From the NCBI GenBank assembly GCA_019925795.1, contig CM034315.1:3100001-3164000 (forward strand): 64,000 bases of DNA, read 5' to 3'. Shown piece after piece: positions 53,592 to 64,000 of this stretch. The notes under the pieces were generated by a model, which made no database searches, had not been told where the DNA came from, and worked only from the letters and a program-made list of their open reading frames with translations. Within the stretch, counting starts at the first letter, position 1; each line of letters opens with the position of its first letter. The stretch is from Dendrobium chrysotoxum. Its lineage: Eukaryota > Streptophyta > Magnoliopsida > Asparagales > Orchidaceae. Made by a program: the position numbers and the translations under genes.

Positions 53592-53752
53592 CTGGAATGA
53601 GAAAAAATATTACGTGCGGCGTCCGAATTCGTCCGGAGGCGAATCAGGACGCACCATGTCACCCGGGGCCCGGTGCATTCGGGTGACGTGGCCCGTTTGG
53701 ATTAGACTCCGGATGGTTCGGACGCCGCAGGTAATAATCACTCCTGGAATGA
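53592..53752. mobile_element. Mutator-like MITE with perfect 9-bp target duplication
   Basis: The element (53601-53743, 143 bases) lies between two copies of CTGGAATGA (53592-53600 and 53744-53752). Its ends pair over about 25 bases around ATATTACGTGCGGCGTCCG and the complement ATTATTACCTGCGGCGTCCG. The GC-rich centre contains GTCACCCGGG. It is the same family as 17351-17504. Confidence 0.87.
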
Positions 53753-54339
53753 AATAAATCCATTATGAATATGATTTTTGTAGATCTTCATTATTTGTTA
53801 TTGGTATATATATATATATATATATGACTTAAGATATAAAAAAATAATTAATATCATATTTATTTTTGGATTGAATCAAAGTTAGCAATTCTTGTTTCAA
53901 ATTTGATTTAATTCAAAATTAGATCAAATGACTTTGAGAAGATCTTGAAAGGAAATTGAGCAAGCTGAAAATGTGATAGTTACTAACCATATTATGAATG
54001 TTATTTTTATCACATTGTAAGAAAAAAATATTATATTTTTAATATAAATATGAAATTCTTCAAATTTTGATTAATATAATGAGGCTAAGATATATGAGAA
54101 TATTGAATTTAGTCCATAAAATATATATTGATAGAGAAATAGTAGTATTGACTCTTATTTATTGTCATAAATTTTTTTGGTTGAAAAGATTTTTTATCGC
54201 CTACATATCAAGCACAAAATAATCCACGCCTCTGATTAATATAGTAATGAGATCATACATCATGTGATGAGCTTTTAAGCACACTATCATTGTTAACTAA
54301 TATATTTTTATAAAGCTATACTTAGGAAATTAAAATTAA
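53753..54339. other. AT-rich intergenic DNA
   Basis: It includes a short (TA)n run at about 53806-53826. No gene is seen. Confidence 0.35.
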
Positions 54340-54528
54340 AGGTTTGTTTAGGATTGTTGCAATTTTTTATAAAGGAGGTTAAAAAATTATTGTAGAGAAA
54401 ATAATTTTTTTTTAACTGCTGCAAAAAATAATATGTCTTCTAGCACTAAAATTTTTTAAAAGCAACAAAAAAGTGACGGCCAAAAAAAAAAAAACTACGG
54501 TTACGGTCTAAAAAGCAAAGCGGTAAAT
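54340..54528. mobile_element. Second-family MITE, adjoining a Tourist copy
   Basis: It contains TTGTAGAGAAAATAATTTTT, AAGCAACAAAAAAGTGACGG and GTCTAAAAAGCAAAGCGGTA. Its right end meets the TAA of the following Tourist element with no intervening DNA, as at 19783 and 21108. Confidence 0.62.
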
Positions 54529-54828
54529 TAAGGCTTTATTTGGGGAAAAAATATTTTGTGCGGAAGCTGAACGCCGTCCGGATGCCTAAGCCCAAGGCTC
54601 GGTATCGCTTGGTACCATGGTACCAAGGCTCGGACCGCAGCTCGGCATCACTGACGTGGCTCATTTTGATTGGTATCCGGATGTAGAGCTGTGTTCGGCA
54701 TCAGCACAGAATAATCTCTCTTGTTTGGGATAGCTTTTTTATTACTTTCCAAAGTAACTTTGTAGAAATTTTTATACTAAAAAGTTGCTTCAGAAAACAA
54801 TAAAGAAGCTATCCCAAACGAAGTCTAA
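54529..54828. mobile_element. Tourist-like MITE containing a nested Mutator-like MITE
   Basis: The outer element (54532-54825) starts GGCTTTATTTGGG and ends CCCAAACGAAGTC, with TAA on both sides (54529-54531, 54826-54828). Inside its left terminus sits the Mutator-like MITE at 54545-54720. Removing that and one copy of its duplication restores a Tourist element of about 110 bases. Confidence 0.8.
54536..54729. mobile_element. Mutator-like MITE nested in a Tourist MITE
   Basis: The element (54545-54720, 176 bases) is flanked by TTATTTGGG and TTGTTTGGG, a 9-bp duplication matching at 8 of 9. Terminal parts AATATTTTGTGCGGA and the complement AGATTATTCTGTGCTGA pair. Its centre has GGTACCATGGTACC, a perfect palindrome. 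Confidence 0.8.
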
Positions 54829-54829
54829 A

Positions 54830-55640
54830 AGCAGAGTTATTTTGGTTCCAAACTTCAAATAATCTCAGCGAGCTCCGTACTGTTTGTTTCAATGCAGCAT
54901 CAGCATTTCCTTTTACCTAATGATCATATTTTTTATGTGAAAATTGATAAAATTTCCACATATAATACTTATTCTATAAATCAAAGTTATTAATGTAAAT
55001 TTTTTTTTCAAGATTATATAAATCGATATGTATAAAAATAAAATTAAAAAAAAGATATAAATTGTTCTCTTTCTTGAAAGAAAAAGCTCTATGTGAATAA
55101 ATTTGCAAAAAAAAAAAAAATCGTTTTATTCATAACAGCAAACTTTGATGTGATTACGCTAAGAAAATGAAAAGCCCAAAATCTCAGCATAGCCCAATGG
55201 GCCGATAGCTACGTGATGGGCTTCAGCGCTCATTGAAAATTTATTAAAATAGTACTCTAAAATAGTATAAATACCCTCACATTCTCTAAATGTAAAGAAC
55301 TCTAGAATGAGAGAGCTTAAAAATTTAAAGAACTCTATATATCTCTTTCTAACATTCGACACTGACAATCACTTTCAGCCATCCCAGTCGTCCTATTATT
55401 GTCGTCAGACTATCATAACATATTTGTTCTCATCTAACCATTAGTACCCAACAATTATAGTCTATTTCCAATTATTCGACACATATTATCTAATTTTTAT
55501 TGCTCAGCCATCATCATCAGATTATAATTGTCTGACCATCATTACTCAGCTGATAACATCTGATAGTTATCATCATTCATCTACTGTTACATAATATGAG
55601 ATAAAAAATTGCTCCCAATTTTGTAATCTCATAATTTTTG
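54830..55640. other. Intergenic DNA
   Basis: No supported gene; a 69-codon minus-strand frame at 55368-55159 has no recognisable features. Confidence 0.3.
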
Positions 55641-55760
55641 AGATAATTTTTAAATTATTTTTTAAAGTAATTTTTTAATACAAAAATTTCTAGAATTAAA
55701 ATTTTTATACTAAAAAATTATTTTAAAAAAATAAAAAAAATTATGTCAAACAAAATCTAA
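55640..55760. mobile_element. Decayed Tourist-like MITE
   Basis: Fold-back sequence TTTTTTAATACAAAAATTTC with its mirror TTTTTATACTAAAAAATTAT and an end resembling GTCAAACAAAATC. AT-drifted relative of the other copies. Confidence 0.55.
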
Positions 55761-55764
55761 ATGA

Positions 55765-56405
55765 TCCCACTGGATATAACTTTTTTTTTAAACTCGCTAT
55801 TTATAATATTTAAGTGAAAATATAAGATAATTTTTATTATAAATACTTTTTTTAAAATTATTACAAGTGGCTTTTTCTCCGCCACACACTTGTCACTCTC
55901 TGCAACCCTTTCTCGTGCTACGCACCGTACGCCTAGTTTTTTTTTTTTCCCATGCGAGGCTGGCCGCATAGTTTTTTAATTACAAAGCTTTGCCTTTCTT
56001 TTTTATAAAAGAAAAAGTCGTCGGAAAACCCCCACAATAATTACGGAATCGGTAAAAAATTAAGAAAATGTGAGGCCACCAATAATGCTCTCTTCTCCTC
56101 TATCTAATTTAACAAAAAGGTGTTTGGGCATTTTTAGAATTTCACACATAGAATTTTAATTTTCTGGGAAAACGTACAACAATAATGTTTAAAATAATTG
56201 CCACTAAGATTTTAGAAAATTACACCTAACACATCCATAATTTTTGAAACAAATTTGGGTGAGAATCTGAATATCAGTGCTAAAATTTGATCTTAATTAA
56301 TTTAAAATATTTTAACTACTTCAAAATAAATAAATAAATAATTAATTAACTATCAATGTATTTACTTATTTTAAATTAAATTAATATTCTTATTTTTTTA
56401 TGAGT
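55765..56405. other. AT-rich intergenic DNA
   Basis: A 70-codon minus-strand frame (55969-55757) is judged chance. No gene is called. Confidence 0.3.
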
Positions 56406-56406
56406 T

Positions 56407-56536
56407 TTAGATTTCGTTTGGGACGACTTTCTTACTACTTTTTAAAGCAGCTAGTTTTTTAATATAAAAATTAAAATTTTTATACTATAAAGCTGCTTTA
56501 AGAAGCAGTAAGAAAGCTGTTCCAAACGAAGCCTTA
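56407..56536. mobile_element. Tourist-like MITE, TTA target duplication
   Basis: The element (56410-56533) runs from GATTTCGTTTGGGACGAC to GTTCCAAACGAAGCC, with TTA at 56407-56409 and 56534-56536 and arms containing TTTTAAAGCAGC and GCTGCTTTAAGAAGCAG. Confidence 0.86.
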
Positions 56537-57640
56537 ATCCCAATTATAAGTGTATATTTTTAGTGTAATAACCATCAATTAAAGTGGAGCCCACACTTTA
56601 ATTGTGTTCAAAGGAAAAAAAACGTTTGTGCAGATCTGGATTCTATTATAAGCCCCACCACCACCTTACTATAAATTAAATCAAAAGAAATGTGCACATA
56701 AGCTTAAAAGGAAATTAAAGTTACCATACCACTTACTAAGTACTTAACTATTCTATCATATCAAGCCTTATCAACATAAAGTTGTTGTTGATGTGAAGTT
56801 TTTTTTTTTTAATATAATTGTGGCTCTAATTTTTTTGCATATTTTTAATTGTTGGTTTATCTTTTATTTTTATCAATTGAGAGCAAAATTCAATCATTTA
56901 ACTATAATGCATAATTTCATAAGGTAAAATCCGAAATTATAATTTAAAAATAAATTATAATAAAATACCCCCAATTGCAACAAAAACCAGCAAAGCCCAA
57001 AATAAAACTGGAAAATAGAAAGAAATATTTATCATATATCAATAAATGAGAGAAAAATAATAATTAATCTTTTAATCACATTTTTGTTATTTTAGGTTTT
57101 TTTTTGTTATTACAAAAATACAAAATGAGTCATTAATTTGTAATTATATAAAATGTTATTATGAGTGATTATTGTTTTAGTGATAGTAATATGTGAAGTA
57201 GTGATCATTCGACACCAAAAAAGATAAAGGCGTGCAATATATTATTTGAATATTTCATTATTAGACGCATTATACACATTCAGTGAAGTTTCCTTTCAGT
57301 GTTAGCCATGCAAAGAAAAGTTGTTTATTTTCTCTTTTACCCCAACCGTTCGCTTTCAAGACAAAAGAATGGTTCCAGTAGTTTTTTTTTTGCTGGTTCC
57401 AATAGTAAATAATGCTCACTTGTCGTTTTGTGTCTACTCACTAACAAAGTAGTGTTGGCCAACGCGGTTATTGGATAATAATATATTTTTTTAATAAAAA
57501 TATTGTCACAAATATTACCTTAGACTTTAGTTTAAAGTTTTTTTTTTACTTTTGAGTCCATTAAAGTCAAGTTCGTACACACATCATATTTTTAAATTTT
57601 AGACTCAGAACTTGTTGGTTGATAGTTAAAGCTCTCAATT
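56537..57640. other. AT-rich intergenic DNA
   Basis: No gene or paired repeats seen. Confidence 0.3.
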
Positions 57641-58170
57641 AACAGATCAAGATGAACGAAGGTCGGATGAAGGCCCAGCAATGGCTGTTGGACGGAGATC
57701 TGATAGCAATGATAGGGTAGAGGTCAAGCAGCAGTGGCTTGGTAGTGAAGGTTTGCTGGCGATTGTGCTAAGGTGGAGCTCCAGGATGCTTCAAGCCTTA
57801 GAGCTCCTTTGAGTCCCTAGTCCAAGTTCTGAGCTTCCAAAAGTCCAAGCCCCTAAAGGTTGAAACCTCTAAAGTTCTACATCATGTATAGAGTAGATGT
57901 CTATTTATATATTTTAAAATTAACATACTCCGTAGATATGAAGAAGATTTAGGATAATTTTGGGGTGCTTATTGGACGACTCATACTGATTCCCTCGATT
58001 GTAGTGCATTCATTCAGCATTTAGTTGCCTTAATGATGTTGGAATTGAGTGATGTTGGGCTCGTTGGATTCATCTTTTCGAGCCGCTCGATTCGACTATA
58101 AGAATGCTATATTTGGATATCACTCGGTCATCCAATTAATGCTCTAAACATTTTTAATATGCTTTAAGCC
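57640..58170 (-). mobile_element. LTR fragment of the minisatellite-bearing family
   Basis: It matches the solo LTR at 26119-27336 through the U3 block: GCTCGATTCGACTATAAG..TG, GTTGGATTCATCTTTTCGAG and TTAATGATGTTGGAATT. It keeps the minus-strand TATA box (57902-57909). Beyond it, GTCGGATGAAGGCCCAGC resembles the leader but without a long tandem array. The borders are approximate and no target duplication was found. Confidence 0.65.
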
Positions 58171-59548
58171 CCTTAATTTGAAAATAAAATAAGAAGATCA
58201 AATAATATGGCACATAAAATCAACTATGTCAAGCACAAAATTTTGTCTCATAAAAAAATACTCAAAATTATATTCAGAAAATAATTAACTTTCTTTTAGA
58301 AGCCATAGAAATTGTAATTATGGCTGATTAATGATCGGGATAATGCATTTTGATATATGAGGCAAATGCAACCATGCCAAAAGTATACAAAATTGAGTTA
58401 AGATGACCTAAAAAGTAGCTTAAAACTATAACTAAAATCTTTAAAATATTATTGAAAGGGTTGAACAAACTTCAATTTTTGTGCTCTTTTACTCATAATG
58501 AGCTTCTCGTCAAAGCCTAATCATTTGTATATATATAAGTTGGAAAATGCTACACTTCAAAAAAATTTATTTAATTTCTATTATATCGTTAATTGGCTAG
58601 ATAAAATATAAATACTTTTAATAACAATAAATAATATTTTTTTTTAATTTAATTGATTTATCTATTAATACATTGAAAAATAAATCATAAATATATGCTT
58701 TAAATTTATAATTTTTAAAATATGATAATTTATTTCAACTAATTGGCCCCCAGCAGCCCTTACAATATTGGAGGGTTACCTTTAGAAATTATCGCATGTG
58801 CATTATTGGATGGAATGGCCGCCAGCTAGCGAGGACCTGTGTACTAAGGCTGTACGTACTGTGCTCATGGAATTGGAAAGTGTTAAAGATCCTTTAAGTG
58901 CCCTGAAAAGAGTAATGGCTTATAGCCCACATTTGCATGTTTGTAGGATATTTTGAACAAAAGTCAGATTCTTTGCTCAGCTGCTAAGGCACATGAGGGG
59001 TTTTTTCTACTTGTACTTGAAATTTTGTGCATGAAACACATTTTAATTCATGCACAATAGCTTCCATCTCATTATAATTTTTTTTAACTTTCATAGATTG
59101 TTCATATTAACATTATTATTAGGAGTATAAAAATTCTTATCTAATTAAATATGAATTATGATGTAAAGTATGAACTCCAAGACACTCAAAATTAAGGAGG
59201 TAGAAAAATAATAATTTTAAATAAAAAATATTTTTAGATATGTAAGTATTAAATGATACAAATTTATTATTGAAATGATCATATCATCATGAGATTTTGA
59301 AGTCTTCAAAAATAGTAGGCAAGCTAATGTGCCTTTGATTGGACCTGCCAATCCAAGTGGGGATGGCCTCCCAATTTGTAAGGCATGTCAAAAATATCTT
59401 GAACGGGTAGGGTGCAATGCCTTTGCCTCTGTCACACATAGGATTGTAAATGAGCTAAGTCAAGTCAAGTGATAGTTTGTTCAAATTTGTTCATTTTTTC
59501 GCTCATCGAGTTTGAGTTGAGCTTGAGCATGAGTAGAGTTTCAAAATC
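58171..59548. other. Intergenic DNA
   Basis: No gene is supported. Confidence 0.3.
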
Positions 59549-59879
59549 ATACTTGTTGCGTCCTGGACTATTCGCGGCGATAGAGAAATATAAAGTTTAA
59601 CATCTTAGCTCTGTACGAAGATCCAGCACAAATTCAGATAAAATAGAGGGTGTAGCGTTCATAAGAGACATAAGAGTTTTTACTTGGAAACACTTGAAAA
59701 GGGGGAAAACCCACGGGGCCTGGCCCAATTTGAATGAATCCACTAGTGTATGTAGTCGATTACAAATGAGGCCCTTATTTGTGAGGAAGACCTTGGCTTG
59801 ATGTAGCAAATATACATCATATATAGTGTATTACATGGTGGGAATTGAAAGAATCAATATTGGCATGTTTGTTTGGTTG

Positions 59880-60540
59880 GTAGGACCATAGTCGGCGGGC
59901 GACTGAGGTTGGAAAGATCATATTTGGATGACGATGGTCGGAAGAATTATAGTCAGCGGGCGACGAATGTTAGAAAATTTTTGTCATGTGATGGAGGTCG
60001 GAAGGATCATAAACGAAATTCGACGAAGGTCAGAAAGACTATTATCAAGCGACAAAGGTCGGAAGGATCGTAGTCGACCGACAACGGAGGTCGGAAACAC
60101 CGTTATTTGGTAACAGAGGTCGGAAGGACTGTAGTTGGCGGGCGAAAGTGGTCAAAAAGACCGTTGTCTAGTGACGGAGGACCATAATCGGCGGGTGATG
60201 AATGTTAGAAAGACCGTTTTCTAGCGATGGAGGTCTAAAGAACAGTAGTCAGCGGGCGACGGAGGTCAGAAAAATCGTAGTCTAGTGACGGAGGTTGGAA
60301 GGACCATAGTCGGCCAGTGACAGTGGTCAGAAAGACTGTTGTCTAACAACGGAGGTCGGAAGGATTGTAGTTGGTGGGTGACAATGGTCAGAAAGACCGT
60401 ACTCTGGCATCGGAGGTCGAAAGGACTATAGTCAGCGGATGAAAGTGGTCAGAAAGATTATTGTCTGGCGACGGCGGTCAGAAAGACCATAGTCGAGCGA
60501 AGGTGGTCGGAAGGACTATAGTCGGCGGGTGACAGTTGTC
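59880..60540. repeat. Approximately 61-bp minisatellite, about eleven copies
   Basis: Each unit contains GGTCGGAAGGACTATAGTCG, then GCGGGCGACAGTGGTCAGAA, then AGACCGTTGTCTAGCGACGG, with variation at many positions. The units are more diverged than those of the 30-bp array at 26.5 kb, and the two unit sequences are unrelated apart from being GC-rich. Confidence 0.88.
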
Positions 60541-60558
60541 GGGGGGGGGGGGGGGGGC
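60541..60558. repeat. Run of 18 G
   Basis: Uninterrupted G homopolymer at the boundary between the 61-bp array and the rest of the LTR leader. The exact length may be affected by sequencing. Confidence 0.9.
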
Positions 60559-60768
60559 AGTCTGATGATAATTGGCAGCCGGGAGTAAGTCCAGTGATAT
60601 TCTGTGGCTGGGCAGAAGTCCGGCGTTAGTTGGTGGCTGGGCCGAAGTCCGGCGGTAGTCGATGGTCTGACGGTGGTCGAGGAGGAGTCTGGTGGCAAGA
60701 GAACTCTAATTTCTTTCTCTTCCTTCTCTTCGTTGCGTGGGTCCCCTTTCTATGAGGAATGAGGGGTT

Positions 60769-60776
60769 TATTTATA
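60769..60776 (-). promoter_or_regulatory. TATA box of the second solo LTR
   Basis: Minus strand TATAAATA, at the position equivalent to 26871-26878. Confidence 0.62.
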
Positions 60777-61235
60777 GTTTTCTGAGAGTGGCATGGCTAG
60801 TAAATATGAGGGAGATCAAGGGTATGTTGGGAGTAGTTTGAATGGACGGTCGATATTGATCACCTTCATTATGAACTGTTTACTGCACATTTGAATGTTT
60901 TAATGATATCATAATTCGACGATCTTAGGCTTGTTGGATTTGTCTTATCGAGCCGCTTAATTTGACAATAAGCATGTCACGTTTGGAAACCGTTTGGTTA
61001 TCCAATTTATAGTTTGAACCATCCAAATGAGCTTTAGGTCTTCGATCTGGACCCATTTGGGCTTGTATTGAGTCGAATTTGGTGTCGTTGGGTTTGTCTT
61101 TTCGAGACGTTGAGTTCGACTATAAGTTTGCTAAGATCACAGTTCAAATGATTCCAGATTTAATTTCAGAAGTTTCCAACTGAATTTTGCCTTGAGATTC
61201 GTGCCCGGTCATGATTAATTTTTGAGGATATATCA

Positions 61236-62280
61236 ATGTCCAAACTTATTTATTTGTTGTTTATCTAGTTCGAGTTACATCGAATTTTAATCAAGCTTAA
61301 CTAACTATATTTATGATATTAATGAGTTAAATAAATAGATAACATTTTAATCTAACTACTTGCTAAATATTACATCATTCTTCTACTTTTGGCAATATAA
61401 ATAGTTTTTGAAGTTCATAAAATATAAGAATATTCAAATAAAAATAATATAGAATAAGTTATTAAAAAAACATTTAAATCAACATTAATGGATCATTTTA
61501 TAAAACATTTGGTGTTAAACAAAGAAAAAAGAATATTCACTAAAATAAATGAATAATTAATCAGCTCTGATCTCTCCAATCTCTTATCTCCTTATCTTGA
61601 GATCACATCGAGTGAAGAAATAATTAGTATACTTAAAATCTTTATATTGGCTCTGATGTCATATGTTAAGAGTTGTGGATTAAAGGTGGATTAAAATTAA
61701 GCCTAATACACTATATTTAATTTTCTACTCAAAATCTTAATAAGCCTAATTTATTATAGCCATCAATTTAATGTTTTTATATAATTATTATATATTTTTA
61801 CCGAGACTTACTATTTTCAAATGTCTTAAAACAAATTTCTTACAAACCACAACAATTAAGAGGCTGTGATCAACAAAATTATGAGGGGATAGTTATTATT
61901 ATAAAATATCTCAAAGTAGCAAAGCTAAAAAGAGAAGCTCAAAAATTGCAACTGGCAAACTTTCCTTTTAACAAAGTCCTCCTCATTATACATCCAACAC
62001 AGTCTTCATACTTAACAAAAGTAAAAAAAAGGGAGAACTTTCATTGCACAATTCATTGTCCACATACAAAAGATACCCAAAACAACTAGCCACAAGAAAC
62101 TTTGGATCAGAATATTTTAATTTAAATCGATTGGAACACCATATTCTAATCCAAATTTCTTTCAAGGAGACATTACAAGATTACACATAAAGAAAGCTTC
62201 ATAATCACTTGTAATTAATTACTAATAATATCCTTATTGAATCAATCAATTAACTCCCAACATAACTTAGCTCTAGCCGG
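61236..62280. other. Intergenic DNA and 3' flank of the DUF761 gene
   Basis: No gene is seen. GGCTCTGATGTCA near 61650 looks like a decayed primer-binding site on the minus strand, without other retroelement signs. The right part is presumably the 3' untranslated region of the DUF761 gene. Confidence 0.35.
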
Positions 62281-62880
62281 TTATCGACTTCGATGGCAGT
62301 AGCTGTAGTGATCAGGGGTGGCATCTTTAGATGCCAATTGTTGCATTAGCAATTGCTCATAGAACTTTTTTATGAACTTATCTGCCTCCTCGTTAATTCT
62401 GCCTGCATCTCTAACCTCATTCTCATTCATGGGGAAAGGCGAGTCAGTTATTCTCAACTGTCTTACCATCATCGGTGAAGGCGTCGGCAAAGTCGATGAC
62501 ACTGCATCTAAGTCCTCCATATTCATCATTTGAAATGCCATGGCGAACTCTGTCGCATCGAAGCTATCAAAATCATTGTGGTGGCAGTGGCGGCGATTCT
62601 TTCTCTTGGTGATGGCATGGAAGTAATTATAGGCAGAGGAAGGGGTATTGCTACAGCTGAATTCTACTTCTTTTAGGTTGATGGGGGAGTGGTGGTGGTG
62701 GTGGTGGAAGGCCATGAGGAGGTTGCCAAGAGCTTTTCCAGCAATCTTGCCGCGCTTGCGGAGGAGGTGGAGGTCTAATAGGACCTTCCTCTTTGATAAG
62801 CCTTTGCGTAACATGTAGTAGATCACTTGCACGATGTGGCATAGTCGTTTGGCTATGGCAGGAGGATTGATTGATTCCAT
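62281..62880 (-). CDS. DUF761 family protein (199 aa)
   Basis: Single exon, starting MESINPPAIAKRLCHIVQVI. Residues 10-57 are basic and helical ('IYYMLRKGLSKRKVLLDLHLLRKRGK'), matching the N-terminal region of plant DUF761 proteins. A run of six histidines lies at 59-64. Near the C-terminus residues 161-180 (RINEEADKFIKKFYEQLLMQ) are the DUF761 signature 'ID.AEEFI.RFYEQL..Q'. The family is plant-specific and often named 'cotton fibre expressed protein'; members respond to stress and hormones, but biochemistry is unknown. The frame is open 45 codons further upstream. A TATA-like box at 62987-62994 puts the transcription start near 62960, making 62880 the first well-placed ATG in this frame, and matching the start of relatives. 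Confidence 0.9.
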   Translation of the reverse strand: MESINPPAIAKRLCHIVQVIYYMLRKGLSKRKVLLDLHLLRKRGKIAGKALGNLLMAFHHHHHHSPINLKEVEFSCSNTPSSAYNYFHAITKRKNRRHCHHNDFDSFDATEFAMAFQMMNMEDLDAVSSTLPTPSPMMVRQLRITDSPFPMNENEVRDAGRINEEADKFIKKFYEQLLMQQLASKDATPDHYSYCHRSR

Positions 62881-62986
62881 TTTTTTATTTTCTCTTATGG
62901 AAGAGGCAAATGGAGGGATGAGAGATAGGAGAGTTGGCTTCTTTGTTATGATTTTTGGGTGAGTGGAAGAAGAGGGTGGGGGGAGG

Positions 62987-62994
62987 TATTTAAA
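62987..62994 (-). promoter_or_regulatory. TATA-like box of the DUF761 gene
   Basis: Minus strand TTTAAATA within CCCTTTTAAATACC, 107 bases before the start codon. Confidence 0.55.
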
Positions 62995-63019
62995 AGGGAA
63001 GGGGGGAGGGGACAATAAT

Positions 63020-64000
63020 TTAGGGAATTACAAAGAGGGTTGGTTTTGCAATTACAAAGTTATTGCGTTAAAATTTCCTAACAAATCTCACTTATGAAGT
63101 GGTAACAGTTCATTGATTGGTGCGTTTGACTATAGAAAAAAAATTAGGTGAAAGTGGCGGTTGATGATGGAAATGAAAAATAACATAATTTTTAAAATTC
63201 ATCATAAAGCATATGTTTTCTCTCATATAAATAAAATCATGATTGTATTTATAGTCATAGAAATACACTTTTTATGATAAATATTACATATTTTATAATT
63301 TGGGGCAGTTCATATTTATTTTAACTATCCATTTTCTTGCATTCATTAATAGTATAAAATTAATAAATATGTCATTTATGTACTTAAAAAACAAGAATAT
63401 ATGTGTGTGTGTCTTAAAAGTCACATAATAATAATCCATTTTAAGTCATTTGCGTAGATTAGGGTTATAATCAAGCCAACCCATGCTAAGCAAATCAAGG
63501 ATGTAATTTGGCTTGGTCTTCTCCCCATAACCTATTTAAATTTGACATGAGCTTGAGCCGGGCTTTCACATATACATTCATACTAAGCCTGTTTAGAGTT
63601 GTCTTTGAAGCATAAAATACGCTCACCTCTAATTATCATATATGTATACTTTGATCTAACATAGGCTTAACAAAGAAGATGCATCAATCAGTGACTATGA
63701 TGGAGTATTCACAACAGTGCATCGATACACTAACTGCAGACAATTTGAGAAGAAGAACATGTGCTCACCTCTGAAGGCTACTATTGGCGGTGTAATCCTG
63801 ATTAACAGCGTGCTCATCTAAACACAACTCATGAGATCTTGAGCAATCAAAGTGTGAAGATTGAAAATGATCGAAGTATACGTAGAATGATACATGAAAA
63901 ATGAAGGAAGATGCAAAATCAAGATAAACTGACCTAAAAAATAAGTATTTGGTATATTGACATTAAATAAATCATTTAAAAAATTGCACTTAGAGAAATC
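63020..64000. other. Intergenic DNA upstream of the DUF761 gene
   Basis: No further gene is seen to the window edge. Confidence 0.35.

Larger units (their letters stand above)
59554..61235 (-). mobile_element. Solo LTR, second copy, with a different minisatellite
   Basis: On the plus strand it begins TGTTGCGTCC and ends GGATATATCA. It shares with 26119-27336 the blocks AAAACCCACGGGGCCTGGCC, GAATGGACGG, TTCGAC-TATAAG and GATTCGTGCCCGGTCATGA. The minus-strand TATA box is at 60769-60776. The flanks ATACT and ATGTC do not form a clear duplication. Its leader carries an approximately 61-bp tandem array and a run of 18 G, making it about 460 bases longer than the other copy. Confidence 0.82.

Noticed and set aside
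59873..60113. Two plus-strand frames of 61-66 codons
   Set aside because: They fall in the 61-bp minisatellite and have no support beyond repetition.

Overview
This is a plant nuclear window: AT-rich, intron-bearing, crowded with plant transposons, and carrying genes of plant-restricted families (DUF1677, DUF761, CXIP4, the monoacylglycerol-lipase-like hydrolases with an N-terminal membrane anchor). It is certainly an angiosperm. I cannot name the species, and whether it is a monocot or a dicot is not settled by what I can see.

Six host genes can be supported. They are a CXIP4-like zinc-knuckle protein (15988-16776, +); a small three-exon gene of no family I recognise (20027-19150, -); a two-exon DUF1677 gene (23295-23989, +); a seven-exon monoacylglycerol-lipase-like alpha/beta hydrolase with a complete Ser-Asp-His triad (34242-41430, +); a membrane-anchored, acidic, low-complexity protein (45223-43439, -), whose first non-coding exon may lie 8 kb upstream next to a TATA box at 53267; and a DUF761 protein (62880-62281, -). 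They are separate transcription units and show no shared pathway.

Mobile elements, left to right: fragments of Ty3/gypsy polyproteins (1.9-4.1 kb on -, 6.4-6.9 kb on +); a GC-rich hAT-like element with an 8-bp target duplication (5.1-5.8 kb); a complete miniature LTR retrotransposon with a perfect 5-bp duplication, primer-binding site and polypurine tract (6960-9056); a tandemly duplicated inverted-repeat array of RTE-type LINE sequence (9.2-14.5 kb); Mutator-like MITEs with 9-bp duplications (17.3, 53.6, 54.5 kb); many Tourist-like MITEs with TTA/TAA duplications, one split by a 5'-truncated RTE LINE that has its own 13-bp duplication (21.7-22.5 kb); a tRNA-like SINE (25.7 kb); solo LTRs of one family carrying internal minisatellites (26.1-27.3 and 59.6-61.2 kb, plus a fragment near 57.9 kb); an insertion within an intron of the hydrolase gene (38.6-39.5 kb); and two ORF1-only L1-type LINEs at 46.2-47.4 and 48.9-51.2 kb.

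The most unusual structure is the 46-52 kb block. Two diverged direct repeats each hold a different ORF1-only LINE, in the same orientation and within a few bases of the same aligned site. Each LINE has its own perfect target duplication. Next in interest are the RTE inverted-repeat array, which could fold into a long hairpin if transcribed, and the solo LTRs whose presumed transcribed leader has been replaced by two unrelated minisatellites. All coordinates and motif calls were read by eye. Nothing was aligned computationally or searched against a database.
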